Position numbers and translations under genes: made by a program. The notes under the pieces were generated by a model. The model had not been told where the DNA came from and searched no databases. It saw nothing but the letters and a program-made list of their open reading frames with translations. A DNA stretch of 63,193 nt, from NCBI GenBank assembly GCA_002387725.1, contig DGKK01000025.1, positions 10,400 through 73,592 of the forward strand, given 5' to 3'. Of this stretch, positions 1-8,227 are shown piece by piece. Positions within the stretch are counted from its first letter, which is position 1, and each line of letters starts with the position of its first letter. The DNA comes from Nitrospirae bacterium UBA4572. GTDB lineage: Bacteria > Nitrospirota > Leptospirillia > Leptospirillales > Leptospirillaceae.

Positions 1-515
1 ACCGGGGCAATGCCTTCCGGTCCCGCCGGGGTCAGGACCGAGATTTCCCGGACTCCGGCCACTCGGGCCACCGTGGCTGTCATGAGGACCGTCGAAGGAT
101 AGAGGGCGGTGCCTCCGGGGACGTAGACGGCCACACGGTCGAGCGGGGTCCAGCGCATTCCTCCCCGGGGGCCGGCCGGGAGATCGGTCAGGGCCTGGCG
201 GGCCCTTTCATGGGTGGCCCGGATGCGCTCTGCGGCATAGGCCAAGGCCTCGCGCAAGGGAGGGGTGAGAGCCTTCCAGGCCGCCTCGGCCCGGTCCCGG
301 GAGAGTTCTAGGTCCTTCTCTCCGCCGGAAAATCCGTCCAGCCGCCGGGCCCAGTCGAGGACGGCCGCGTTCTTTCCGCTACGGATGGAGGCGATGATGT
401 CCGAGACCCGTTCCCGCACGGATCGGGCCTCTTCGTCCTTTCCCCGCGCCAGGACGGGGGCAAGGATTTCCCGGGCATGCTCCAGATCCTTGACGCGGTT
501 CACCTTCATGGTCAT
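1..515 (-). CDS. hisD: Histidinol dehydrogenase, N-terminal part (cut by window edge)
   Basis: Catalyses the last two steps of histidine synthesis, oxidising histidinol to histidine with NAD+ in the cytoplasm. About 171 residues are visible; the rest lies beyond position 1. The diagnostic stretch is RVAVYVPGGTALYPSTVLM at about residues 127-145, the conserved HisD block that leads into the nucleotide-binding region. ATG at 515 lies 4 nt after a GGAGG and a second in-frame ATG at 509 lies 10 nt after it, so either may be used. It starts 12 nt after the hisG stop, so hisG and hisD are probably co-transcribed and translationally linked. Confidence 0.93.
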   Translation of the reverse strand, partial: MTMKVNRVKDLEHAREILAPVLARGKDEEARSVRERVSDIIASIRSGKNAAVLDWARRLDGFSGGEKDLELSRDRAEAAWKALTPPLREALAYAAERIRATHERARQALTDLPAGPRGGMRWTPLDRVAVYVPGGTALYPSTVLMTATVARVAGVREISVLTPAGPEGIAP

Positions 516-527
516 CAGCCCTCCGGT

Positions 528-1187
528 CTACCCTGAAATCACGGGAGATTCGGGAACATGCGGACGAATCCTGTCGATGAGCGTCCGAACCGCCTCGTTT
601 CTGGTGGCCCATGAGGATGGGTTTACGATGAATCGGGCGGTGGAGGGGAGGATCTCTTCCTCGATCTCCAGGCGATTCTCCCGCAAGGTTCGTCCGGTGG
701 CCACCAGGTCCACGATCCAGTCGGCGAGCCCTGTTCGGGGGGCCAGCTCCAGGGAGCCATAAAGCTTGAGGATCGAGACCGGAATCCCGCGGGCAAGAAA
801 GTGAGTCTCGGTGATCCGCGGATATTTCGTGGCGATCCGGAGCGCCCGTTTTTCTTCCCCCATGGGCCGGTTCTCTTCCGGGCGGGCGACGACAAGGCGG
901 CAGTATCCGATATTGAGGTTGAGGGGGGAGATGACCTCCCGGTTCTGTTCCTCGATCTGGTCCCGGCCCACCACGCCCGCATCGGCCCCGCCGAATTCGA
1001 CATACGGAATGACGTCGGTGGAACGGACAAAGAGGATGGAAAGGGAGCCGCAGTCGGAGCGTGAGGTCAGGGCCCGGGGATTCTTTTTGTAATCGGCGAA
1101 TCCATAGCCCCCCCTTTCGAGGAGAGAGAGGATGTCCTCGAACATCTTTCCCTTGGGAAGGGCCAGGACAAGAGGCTCTGCGCTTAT
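528..1187 (-). CDS. hisG: ATP phosphoribosyltransferase, short form, with apparent AUA start
   Basis: First enzyme of histidine synthesis, joining ATP and PRPP. The family opening (LALPKG) is at residues 8-13, followed by YVEFGGADAGVVGRDQIEEQ and the PRPP-binding DLVATGRTLREN segment. The length of about 219 residues fits the short HisG class, which usually needs HisZ as partner; no hisZ is in the window. The first in-frame ATG (1145) would remove the conserved N-terminal strand. No ATG, GTG or TTG occurs for about 60 nt upstream. An AUA codon at 1187-1185 sits 7 nt after a perfect AGGAGG and overlaps the murA stop (ATAA), exactly where a coupled start is expected. I therefore place the start there. 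Confidence 0.88.
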   Translation of the reverse strand: MSAEPLVLALPKGKMFEDILSLLERGGYGFADYKKNPRALTSRSDCGSLSILFVRSTDVIPYVEFGGADAGVVGRDQIEEQNREVISPLNLNIGYCRLVVARPEENRPMGEEKRALRIATKYPRITETHFLARGIPVSILKLYGSLELAPRTGLADWIVDLVATGRTLRENRLEIEEEILPSTARFIVNPSSWATRNEAVRTLIDRIRPHVPESPVISG

Positions 1188-2494
1188 GGCGAATCCTCCT
1201 GAATGCGTTTGATCCGGGCCCCCAGGGCTTCGAGCTTCTTCTCGATCGCCTCGTATCCCCGGTCGATATGATAGACCCGCCTGACCTCCGTTTCGCCCTC
1301 GGCGATGAGTCCGGCCAGAACCAGCCCCGCAGAGGCGCGGAGATCGGAGGCCATGACGGCGGCCCCTTCGAGGCGGCTTCCCCCCCGAACCATGGCCTGG
1401 GAGCCATGGATTTCGATGTTGGCCCCCATCCGGTTCATCTCCATGACATGGGTGAAGCGATTTTCAAAGACGGTCTCAACGACTGACGAGGGGCCTTCCG
1501 CTATGGCCATCAGCGGAAGAATCTGCGCCTGCATGTCCGTGGGAAATCCCGGATAGGGAAGGGTTCGAAGGGAGAGGCCCCGGGGGCGGCGGATGGCCCC
1601 GAGGGTGATCGCTCCCGTATGGATTTCGGCCTCGGCCCCCATCGCCTTCAGCACGTCGAGGATGGAGGAGAGGGGGGAGGACTCGACCTCCCTGATGGTG
1701 ACTTCCTCTCCCAAGAGGGCGGCGGCCACCAGGAACGTTCCGGCTTCGATCCTGTCGAACATCACGGAGTAATGGACCGGATCGAGCCGCTCCACCCCGA
1801 CGATGCGGATGGTCGATGTTCCGGCTCCGGTGATTCGGGCTCCCCTCGCCACGAGGAAGTTCGCAAGATCGACGATCTCGGGTTCCTCTGCCGCGTTGGT
1901 GATCGTCGTGGTCCCGCGGGCAAGGACCGCGGCCATCATGATGTTTTCCGTCCCCGTCACCGTTGGGTAGGGCAGCGAGATCTCGCTGCCCTCAAGGCCA
2001 TCGGTCTCGGCATCGATATATCCATGGTGGATGGTGATCCGGGCCCCCATGCGCTCGAAGGCCTTGAGGTGCATGTCGATGGGACGGGCTCCGATCAGGC
2101 ATCCGCCCGGGAGGGAGACCCGGGCCCTTTTCCGTCGTGCCAGGAGCGGACCCAGACAAAGGACAGAGGCCCGCATCGTGCGCACGAGATCATAGGGGGC
2201 TTCGAAGGGAGAGGTTGTTCCTTCCGAGATCTCCAAAAGATCCGACCAGATGGGCTCGTTGTGGTCGAATCCTTTCGATTCTGCCAAGGGTTCCGGGCGG
2301 ACGGAGATCTTCAGCCCCAATTGTTCGAGAAGAAGGAGCGTTGTCTTGACGTCCCGAAGACAGGGAACGTTCGACAGGGAGAAGGATCCGCCGAGAAGGG
2401 AGGAAAAGAGGATCGGAAGGGCGGCGTTTTTCGAACCGGAAATCCTGACCGTTCCGCGTAGGGGATGGCCTCCGACAATTCTGAATGCGTCCAA
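1184..2494 (-). CDS. murA: UDP-N-acetylglucosamine 1-carboxyvinyltransferase
   Basis: First committed step of peptidoglycan synthesis: transfers enolpyruvate from PEP to UDP-GlcNAc in the cytoplasm. The 436-residue length is normal for MurA. SGSKNAALP at residues 19-27 carries the substrate-contacting Lys22, and the active-site loop PGGCLIGARP places the catalytic Cys at residue 132. A Cys rather than Asp at this site is the fosfomycin-sensitive type. It lies 9 nt after prmC and its stop overlaps the hisG start. In this cluster it joins translation-termination genes to histidine synthesis. Confidence 0.97.
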   Translation of the reverse strand: MDAFRIVGGHPLRGTVRISGSKNAALPILFSSLLGGSFSLSNVPCLRDVKTTLLLLEQLGLKISVRPEPLAESKGFDHNEPIWSDLLEISEGTTSPFEAPYDLVRTMRASVLCLGPLLARRKRARVSLPGGCLIGARPIDMHLKAFERMGARITIHHGYIDAETDGLEGSEISLPYPTVTGTENIMMAAVLARGTTTITNAAEEPEIVDLANFLVARGARITGAGTSTIRIVGVERLDPVHYSVMFDRIEAGTFLVAAALLGEEVTIREVESSPLSSILDVLKAMGAEAEIHTGAITLGAIRRPRGLSLRTLPYPGFPTDMQAQILPLMAIAEGPSSVVETVFENRFTHVMEMNRMGANIEIHGSQAMVRGGSRLEGAAVMASDLRASAGLVLAGLIAEGETEVRRVYHIDRGYEAIEKKLEALGARIKRIQEDSP

Positions 2495-2503
2495 GGAACG
2501 TCC

Positions 2504-3436
2504 TTATCCTGTCCAGAAGACAATCCGGTGACGTCCCGAGATGTCCCTGATGATTGTGGGAAGCGGGGTTGCGCCCCCTGTCTTGCCGGCCATGGCTGAA
2601 AAAAGAGTGGGATCGCCCATGTCGTCACCGATTTCGAGGGCGATCAGCCCCCCTTCCCGAATCAGGCGAAAGGCCCGGGGAAGGATCTTCCGGTAAGGAT
2701 CGAGGCCATCGGCCCCCCCATCGAGGGCGCTCGCCGGTTCGTACGCACGAACCTCCGGTTCGAGCGCGGGGATCGTGTCCGTGGGGATATAGGGAGGGTT
2801 GGAGAGGATGCAGTCGAAGACCGGCCGCTCCCCGAACATCTCTTCCCAGTCTCCCCGGACGACGGCCAGACGGTCGACAAGTCGATGGCGCCGCCTGTTT
2901 TCAAGAAGTGTGGCAAGGGCGAGCGGTTCCCGCTCCACCGCCACGGCCCGGGCCTCCGGACGTTCAAGAAGAAATGAAAGGGCGATGACTCCGCTTCCCG
3001 ATCCCAGGTCGAGGATTCGAAGAGGCTCCCTTCCCTTGGAGGCGGCGGTATGCCGAAGGGCCAGTTCGACCAGCTGTTCCGTTTCGGGCCGGGGGATCAG
3101 AACACCAGGTGCAAGGAAAAACGAGTGTCCGCAAAAGGTGATCTCCCCCGTGATCAGATGATGGGGTTCCCTGGCCGCCCGTCGGTTGATCCAGTCTTCA
3201 TAACGGGAGGCAAGCTCTTTTTCGAGCCGCTCCCGGGAACGGGTCCAGGGGGCCGTTCCCGAGGACAGAAGGGCGGACATCAGAAGTCGTGCCTCCCGCT
3301 CCGGATCCTCAAGGGCCCTGAGGGCGCTTTTTCCCCAGCGAAGCCACGCCTCGATGGTCGCGTCGCCGGATGGCCGAGGCTCAGGAGATATTCTTGATCT
3401 CCTCGGCCCGGTCGTGGGCCCTGAGGGCATCGACAA
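2504..3436 (-). CDS. prmC: Peptide chain release factor glutamine methyltransferase
   Basis: Methylates the glutamine of the GGQ motif in release factors, here probably the product of the adjacent prfA. The catalytic NPPY motif is present (SNPPYIPT), with the SAM-binding block ILDLGSGSGVIALS and the N-terminal helical domain containing PRPETEQLVE. The longest frame starts at TTG 3436, with ATG at 3430, overlapping prfA by about 50 nt; neither has well-placed Shine-Dalgarno spacing. An in-frame AUA at 3391, 7 nt after GAGGAG, would give 295 residues and begin just before the family's usual N-terminus. The start is therefore uncertain; the identity is not. Confidence 0.94.
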   Translation of the reverse strand: MSMPSGPTTGPRRSRISPEPRPSGDATIEAWLRWGKSALRALEDPEREARLLMSALLSSGTAPWTRSRERLEKELASRYEDWINRRAAREPHHLITGEITFCGHSFFLAPGVLIPRPETEQLVELALRHTAASKGREPLRILDLGSGSGVIALSFLLERPEARAVAVEREPLALATLLENRRRHRLVDRLAVVRGDWEEMFGERPVFDCILSNPPYIPTDTIPALEPEVRAYEPASALDGGADGLDPYRKILPRAFRLIREGGLIALEIGDDMGDPTLFSAMAGKTGGATPLPTIIRDISGRHRIVFWTG

Positions 3437-4469
3437 GCGGTTCGAGTTCCCCCTCCATGACCCGGTCCAGCTGGTAGAGCGTCAGGCCGATCCGGTGGTC
3501 CGTCACTCTGTTCTGGGGAAAGTTGTAGGTCCGGATGCGCTCCGAGCGATCTCCCGATCCCACGAGGGTTTTTCGCTGGGAGGCGATCTCCTGGTTCTGG
3601 CGGGAGACCTCCTGCTCGAGGAGCCGTGACCGGAGAACGGACATGGCTTTGGTCCGGTTCTTGAGCTGGGAGCGCTCGTCCTGGCAGCTGACGACGATCC
3701 CTGACGGAATATGGGTGATGCGGACGGCGGAGTAGGTGGTATTCACACTCTGTCCTCCCGCTCCGGAGGAGCAGAAGGTGTCGATCCGAAGATCCTTCTG
3801 TTCGATATCGACCTCGACCTCGCTAGCTTCGGGGAGGATGGCGACGGTCACGGTGGAGGTATGAATCCGGCCTCCTGCCTCCGTCACGGGAACCCGCTGG
3901 ACCCGGTGGACGCCGCTTTCATACTTGAGGCGGCTGAAGGCGTTGCGGCCCTGAACGTAGATGATGAACTCCTTGGAGCCCCCGATGTCGGTTTCGTTGG
4001 ATTCCATCACCTCGGCCCGAAAACCCTGGCGTTCTACAAAGCGCAGGTACATTCGTCCGAGCTCGGCTGCAAAAAGGGCGGCTTCCTCACCTCCGGCCCC
4101 GGCACGGATTTCGATGAAGAGATTCCTTTCATCCCGCTGGTCCTTGGGCAAAATGGCGTCGACGAGCCGAAGCTCCGTCCCTTCAAGGACTTCCCGAAGC
4201 CTCCGGTCCTCTCCCGACACGAGCTCGGCCATTTGGGGGTCGTCCCGGATCAGGTCAAGCTCTTCCTGTTCCTTGCGGAGTCGCTTCCACTGGTCGTAGA
4301 GCTCGACCACAGGGGCAAGCTCCGCCTGGTCCATGGCCAACTTCCGGTACAGATCCGGGGATCTGGCGATCTCCGGACTGGCCATCTTCCCGGAGAGTTC
4401 GTCGAAACGGTCGCGCATCGACTGGAGCCGGGGAATGATCTTCTCGAGAATGCCGGGTGTGACATCCAT
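3381..4469 (-). CDS. prfA: Peptide chain release factor 1
   Basis: Recognises UAA and UAG stop codons and triggers peptide release. GGQ is at residues 238-240 within SSGAGGQSVNTTYSAVR. The codon-recognition tripeptide is PVT (residues 194-196), the PxT type of RF1; RF2 would have SPF. The length of 362 residues is normal. It is followed by prmC, its modifying methyltransferase, and preceded by rpmE at 12 nt, a common bacterial order. Confidence 0.97.
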   Translation of the reverse strand: MDVTPGILEKIIPRLQSMRDRFDELSGKMASPEIARSPDLYRKLAMDQAELAPVVELYDQWKRLRKEQEELDLIRDDPQMAELVSGEDRRLREVLEGTELRLVDAILPKDQRDERNLFIEIRAGAGGEEAALFAAELGRMYLRFVERQGFRAEVMESNETDIGGSKEFIIYVQGRNAFSRLKYESGVHRVQRVPVTEAGGRIHTSTVTVAILPEASEVEVDIEQKDLRIDTFCSSGAGGQSVNTTYSAVRITHIPSGIVVSCQDERSQLKNRTKAMSVLRSRLLEQEVSRQNQEIASQRKTLVGSGDRSERIRTYNFPQNRVTDHRIGLTLYQLDRVMEGELEPLVDALRAHDRAEEIKNIS

Positions 4470-4481
4470 GGAAAAGGGTCC

Positions 4482-4697
4482 TTAGCCTTTTTTTGCATCC
4501 TCTTTGCGGTATTTCTTCATGAAGCGCTCCACGCGGCCTTCGGTGTCGATGATCTTCTGGGTCCCGGTGAAGAAGGGATGGCACATGTTGCAGATGTCGA
4601 GGTGAAGGTTCCCGACGGTGGTCCGGGTTTCAAAGACATTTCCGCAGGCGCAGTTGACCGTTGCGGCGTTGTAGCTGGGGTGAATTCCTTTTTTCAT
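4482..4697 (-). CDS. rpmE: 50S ribosomal protein L31, zinc-binding type
   Basis: Large-subunit ribosomal protein. From ATG 4697 it has 71 residues and begins MKKGIHPSY, the family consensus. The start is supported by AGGAG 9 nt upstream; the open frame extends further but without family homology. Cys16, Cys18, Cys36 and Cys39 form the zinc site, so this is the C+ form of L31, not the zinc-free paralogue made under zinc starvation. It lies between rho and prfA. Confidence 0.95.
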   Translation of the reverse strand: MKKGIHPSYNAATVNCACGNVFETRTTVGNLHLDICNMCHPFFTGTQKIIDTEGRVERFMKKYRKEDAKKG

Positions 4698-4750
4698 GAG
4701 ACCGGTCTCCTTAAGGTGAAGCATGGATGGAAATGATTCCAGGACTGATT

Positions 4751-6022
4751 TCAGCCCTTCATCATTTTTTCAAGGAAGTCCTTGTTGCTTCGGCTTCCCT
4801 TCATATTGCTCAACAGGTACTCCATATCCTCTTGCGCATTGTTCGAGTTCATGGCCTTTCGGAGTATCCATATTTTATTGATATCGTCCTTGTCCAGCAA
4901 GAGCTCTTCCTTTCGGGTGCCGGACGTGGTCGCGTTGATGGCAGGGAAGATGCGCCGATCCGCCAGGTTCCGGTCGAGATGGAGCTCCATGTTGCCTGTT
5001 CCCTTGAACTCCTCGAAGATGACGTCGTCCATGCGGCTTCCCGTATCGATCAGGGCCGTGGCGATAATGGTGAGGCTGCCCCCCTCCTCGATGTTCCGGG
5101 CGGAACCGAAGAAGCGTTTCGGACGCTGGAGGGCATTCGAGTCGAGTCCTCCCGAGAGGACCTTGCCGGAAGGGGGAGTGACGATGTTGAAGGCCCGGGC
5201 CAGACGGGTGATGCTGTCGAGGAGAATGACCACATCCTTCTGGGACTCGGCGAGACGCTTCGCCTTTTCCAGCACCATCTCCGCCACCTGAATGTGTCTC
5301 TGGGGCGGTTCGTCGAAGGTGGAGCTCACCACCTCCCCTTTGACCTGGCGGATCATGTCGGTGACCTCTTCCGGCCGCTCGTCGATCAAAAGGACGATGA
5401 GGGAGATCTCCGGATGGTTTTTGGCGATCGCCTTGGCGATCCCCTGGAGGAGGACCGTCTTTCCTGTCCGGGGAGGAGCCACGATCAGTCCGCGCTGGCC
5501 CTTTCCGATGGGGGTGAGAAGGTCGATGACGCGCATCGAAAGATCTTCCGGATTGTTTTCGAGGCGGATCCGCTCCATGGGATAAAGGGGGGTGAGGTTG
5601 TCGAAGAGAATCTTCTCCCGTCCCACCTCCGAATCTTCGAAGTTGACCTTCTCGACCTTGAGCATGGCAAAGTACCGCTCCCCCTCCTTCGGCGGACGGA
5701 TCTGGCCCCAGATGGTGTCCCCCGTCCGGAGGTTGAATCGGCGGATCTGCGAGGGGGAGACATAGATGTCGTCCGGTCCGGGAAGGTAGTTGTAGAGGGG
5801 GGAGCGCAGGAAGCCAAAGCCGTCCTGGAGGGTTTCGAGAACGCCTTCTCCGTAGATGACGCCGTTCTTTTCCGACTGGGCCTGCAGGATGGCGAAGATG
5901 AGGTCCTGCTTTCGAAGGTTGACCGCACCTTCAATGTGGTAACCCTTGGCGATGTCGGTCAGGTCGGCGATGCTCTTTTCCTTGAGCTCTGCCAGGTTTA
6001 CGCAGTTTTCTTTGTCGTCCAT
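4751..6022 (-). CDS. rho: Transcription termination factor Rho
   Basis: Hexameric RNA helicase that terminates transcription. Family landmarks are an N-terminal SAP-like helical domain, the primary RNA-binding motif GFGFLR at residues 69-73 region, Walker A APPRTGKT at 182-189, and a Walker B followed by LLDSITRLARAFN. The length of 423 residues is standard, without the long insertions of actinobacterial Rho. A GGAG lies about 10 nt before ATG 6022. It is the first gene of the rho-rpmE-prfA-prmC-murA-hisGD cluster and has an unusually long untranslated leader (see 6023-6468). Confidence 0.97.
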   Translation of the reverse strand: MDDKENCVNLAELKEKSIADLTDIAKGYHIEGAVNLRKQDLIFAILQAQSEKNGVIYGEGVLETLQDGFGFLRSPLYNYLPGPDDIYVSPSQIRRFNLRTGDTIWGQIRPPKEGERYFAMLKVEKVNFEDSEVGREKILFDNLTPLYPMERIRLENNPEDLSMRVIDLLTPIGKGQRGLIVAPPRTGKTVLLQGIAKAIAKNHPEISLIVLLIDERPEEVTDMIRQVKGEVVSSTFDEPPQRHIQVAEMVLEKAKRLAESQKDVVILLDSITRLARAFNIVTPPSGKVLSGGLDSNALQRPKRFFGSARNIEEGGSLTIIATALIDTGSRMDDVIFEEFKGTGNMELHLDRNLADRRIFPAINATTSGTRKEELLLDKDDINKIWILRKAMNSNNAQEDMEYLLSNMKGSRSNKDFLEKMMKG

Positions 6023-6468
6023 CTTTCTGGAACTCCTTCGTCGGCTTTGGGAAGGCGTGTCTCGTGTGGCAGGTTTGGTGCGTCTGCGTTTTTCATCATC
6101 GGAGCCCGATGGTCAGGGTTTTTCAGGCGTTTCGGCCTGGCCGCACCGTTCTCCGGGACGTCAGCATCGCATGTTTCACTTGGGTCGAATCCGCCCCATT
6201 CCAGAGGACGGGGCCTAAGGACGGGAAAATGGTTCGTCCGTCCGCCATCAAATCAGCACCGGTGTCATCCTGAGGGAGGCAACATTGTCAGGTCTTTTCC
6301 AAGAACTTTCCGGTAGGAATGGGTGTGTGGATGGCCGATGAAGGTTCTCTTGGATGGGCGATCGATGTGCGTCCCTTTGCCGGAAGGCTTCATCCGTAAA
6401 GGTTCGTCGGGGGGTCACATTCACGCAACGGGATGCCTAGGACCACCTCAAAGACTGAGACTACAACG
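6023..6468 (-). promoter_or_regulatory. Long leader of rho with C-rich segment and possible leader ORF
   Basis: This gap holds no convincing gene. If the promoter at 6469-6498 is used, rho mRNA has a 5' leader of about 440 nt. On the minus strand, 6306-6345 is strikingly rich in C and poor in G (CCATCCACACACCCATTCC), as expected for a Rho-utilisation site, so Rho may terminate its own transcript here. A 42-codon reading frame (ATG 6393 to TGA 6265, beginning MKPSGKGTHIDRP) lies in the leader. It has no strong ribosome site and may be chance. E. coli rho also has a leader region involved in autoregulation; the parallel is inference. Confidence 0.4.
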
Positions 6469-6498
6469 ATTAAATATGACTTCCTCACATTTTGTCAA
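6469..6498 (-). promoter_or_regulatory. Candidate sigma70 promoter of rho
   Basis: On the minus strand a perfect -35 TTGACA (6498-6493) is followed after 18 nt by TTTAAT (6474-6469), or after 16 nt by TATTTA. It is the only clear promoter in the 542-nt gap between the cytochrome gene and rho and points toward rho. Confidence 0.5.
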
Positions 6499-6525
6499 GT
6501 GATTGGTTCGGGAGCAAATGAAGTG

Positions 6526-6547
6526 CAGGGAGGGAATTCCCTCCCTG
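6526..6547 (-). terminator. Perfect palindromic hairpin after the cytochrome c gene
   Basis: A 22-nt perfect palindrome, CAGGGAGGGAA and its complement, lies 18 nt after the cytochrome stop codon. On the minus strand it lacks a good U tract, while on the plus strand it is followed by ACTTTTTGG. It may stabilise the mRNA 3' end or terminate transcription in one or both directions. Confidence 0.55.
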
Positions 6548-6564
6548 ACTTTTTGGAAAGGATC

Positions 6565-7119
6565 TTACTTGGCTGCGGTGTTGAGGAACTCAGGCTTGAT
6601 GTTGCCAGCGGCCTCTTCCTTCACGGGCTGCTTGCTGACCCAATCGGCCGAGCCTTCGACGCAGGACATGTCGCCGCCGCATCCGAGGCTTCTTTCGTAG
6701 ATCACGGCTTCCCATGCCTGCTTCTCGGTGATCTGGCCGGCGGTCACGAAACCGACCATGGCGGGCTGGAGAGGGGAACCATTGGCGACGACCCAGTACA
6801 TCTCGCCGGCGGTCCGGGCCTGCTCAAATTTGGCATTGGTAAAATTGCGGGGAGCTGGATCCATTCCGGCAGCGCCAGGACCGTTTCCGTCACCGGCGGC
6901 ACCATGGCAGGTGTAGCAGGTTCCGGCACCGTTGAACACTTCCTTGCCCTTGGCAATCATGTCCTGGGTCACGGCGAAGGGGGGCTTCATCGCCTTTGCC
7001 GCAGCGATCTGGTCGGCGGGAACGCGGGGCTTCAGGATGTCGAGCTCTCCGGCGTTGGCGCTCATCGCGGAGAAACCGATGGCGGCCACACCGAGAACTG
7101 CCATTTTCCATGTTTTCAT
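6565..7119 (-). CDS. Periplasmic monohaem c-type cytochrome
   Basis: Secreted electron carrier. The signal peptide is residues 1-23 (cut after SANA). One haem-binding CYTCH sits at residues 68-72 and the likely axial Met is 121 in PAMVGF. The fold is a class I cytochrome c domain (about 50-145) with an extra C-terminal tail containing Cys147 and Cys153 in CGGDMSC, which could form a disulfide. In iron-oxidising Leptospirillum, small cytochromes c carry electrons from iron oxidation across the periplasm; that role here is inferred. GGAGG lies 9 nt before ATG 7119 in a small ACGGA/TCCGT stem. It has its own strong promoter and is probably monocistronic. Confidence 0.9.
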   Translation of the reverse strand: MKTWKMAVLGVAAIGFSAMSANAGELDILKPRVPADQIAAAKAMKPPFAVTQDMIAKGKEVFNGAGTCYTCHGAAGDGNGPGAAGMDPAPRNFTNAKFEQARTAGEMYWVVANGSPLQPAMVGFVTAGQITEKQAWEAVIYERSLGCGGDMSCVEGSADWVSKQPVKEEAAGNIKPEFLNTAAK

Positions 7120-7267
7120 AAGACGGACCCTCCGTAGAGTTGATCAAAATTAATCGCATCGCAAAGGGACGGAGTCAGTTAAGATTCCATTCTCGAACAA
7201 TGATTCGGAAGGAGGCCATGGATGACTTCCGGGATTTTTGCGATGATTTCTTGGAGAAACACGGCTC

Positions 7268-7296
7268 ATTACATCACCCAATCAAGTCATTGTCAA
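7268..7296 (-). promoter_or_regulatory. Strong sigma70 promoter for the cytochrome c gene
   Basis: On the minus strand a consensus -35 TTGACA (7296-7291) is followed after exactly 17 nt by TGTAAT (7273-7268). It lies about 150 nt before the cytochrome start codon, implying a leader of about 140 nt. Near-consensus hexamers at ideal spacing suggest high expression. Confidence 0.65.
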
Positions 7297-7399
7297 GGGT
7301 AGGGGGGAAATCGATTCTCGACTTTTTCCCGTCGACGGCATCTCTCGGCTAAAATCCTGCGGGATTGCCCTTTGGATTGGAGTTCTGTAAGATCCCCTC

Positions 7400-8227
7400 A
7401 TGCCATTTCTTCCGGGAGAGCCCCTTATCCTCTATATGCCGAATGGTCGGACCATTTCGGTGTCATCTCTTGTTCACGGCAAGAAGACCCACGTCGACGG
7501 TGTTCCCCTGCCCCACGACCTTCTGATGGAAAAGGCCTCCGAAGGGATTCCCTTTCCCCTTGAGCGAGGGGGGTGGGTCCTCCCCTTCCGTCCGACCCAT
7601 GCCGAATCCCTCTCCCATCTGAAGCGCCGGACCCAGATCATTTACCCCAAAGACCAGGGGCTGATCCTCCTTTGGGCGGACATCCATCCCGGTCACAGGG
7701 TGCTGGAGTCGGGCGTGGGAAGCGGAGCCCTGACAGTGTCGCTTCTCCGAATGGTTCGCCCCGGCGGATCCCTCGTCTCCGTCGAAAGGCGCTCCGAGCA
7801 TGCCGATGAGGCCCGGGCGAACATCCGGACCTTGGATCCCGCCGGTGCGGCGGACCATGCGATGGTGATCGGGGACATGTATGAATCGGAGCTTCTCCCT
7901 GGGGAAGTCGCCGGATTCGACCGGATCATCCTCGACCTTCCAGAGCCGTGGAAAGCTGTGGACAATGTGAAACGTCTCCTGCGTCCGGGAGGGATTCTCC
8001 TCACCTATGTTCCCACACCTCTCCAGGTCCATACCCTTTCCCTGGCACTCCAGGAAACGAAGAACTTCCACCTGGTCCGGACGGTGGAGTCCATCGTTCG
8101 GGATTGGGAGTTCGGCCCCCAAAGCGTCCGTCCGGCCCATCGGATCATCGGCCATACGGGGTTCATTACAACCGCCCGCTTTTCCCCGGAACAGCTTCCC
8201 TGCATTCCTTTTGAACCCCCTTTCTAA
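7400..8227 (+). CDS. trmI: tRNA (adenine-58-N1)-methyltransferase
   Basis: Methylates A58 in the T loop of tRNAs using SAM. The N-terminal barrel domain is followed by the family signature RRTQIIYPKD (residues 76-85), the SAM site VLESGVGSGALT (101-112) and the catalytic-region motif LDLPEPW. The length of 275 residues fits bacterial and archaeal TrmI. No strong Shine-Dalgarno precedes ATG 7400. Its stop overlaps the end of the convergent nitrilase gene by 4 nt. Confidence 0.92.
   Translation: MPFLPGEPLILYMPNGRTISVSSLVHGKKTHVDGVPLPHDLLMEKASEGIPFPLERGGWVLPFRPTHAESLSHLKRRTQIIYPKDQGLILLWADIHPGHRVLESGVGSGALTVSLLRMVRPGGSLVSVERRSEHADEARANIRTLDPAGAADHAMVIGDMYESELLPGEVAGFDRIILDLPEPWKAVDNVKRLLRPGGILLTYVPTPLQVHTLSLALQETKNFHLVRTVESIVRDWEFGPQSVRPAHRIIGHTGFITTARFSPEQLPCIPFEPPF

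Noticed and set aside
528..1145. hisG starting at ATG 1145
   Set aside because: It removes the conserved LALPKG strand and has no ribosome site; the AUA start at 1187 fits better.
4727..6316. 529-codon plus-strand open frame opposite rho
   Set aside because: It is the antisense shadow of rho; its translation shows no domain, and rho carries all family motifs.
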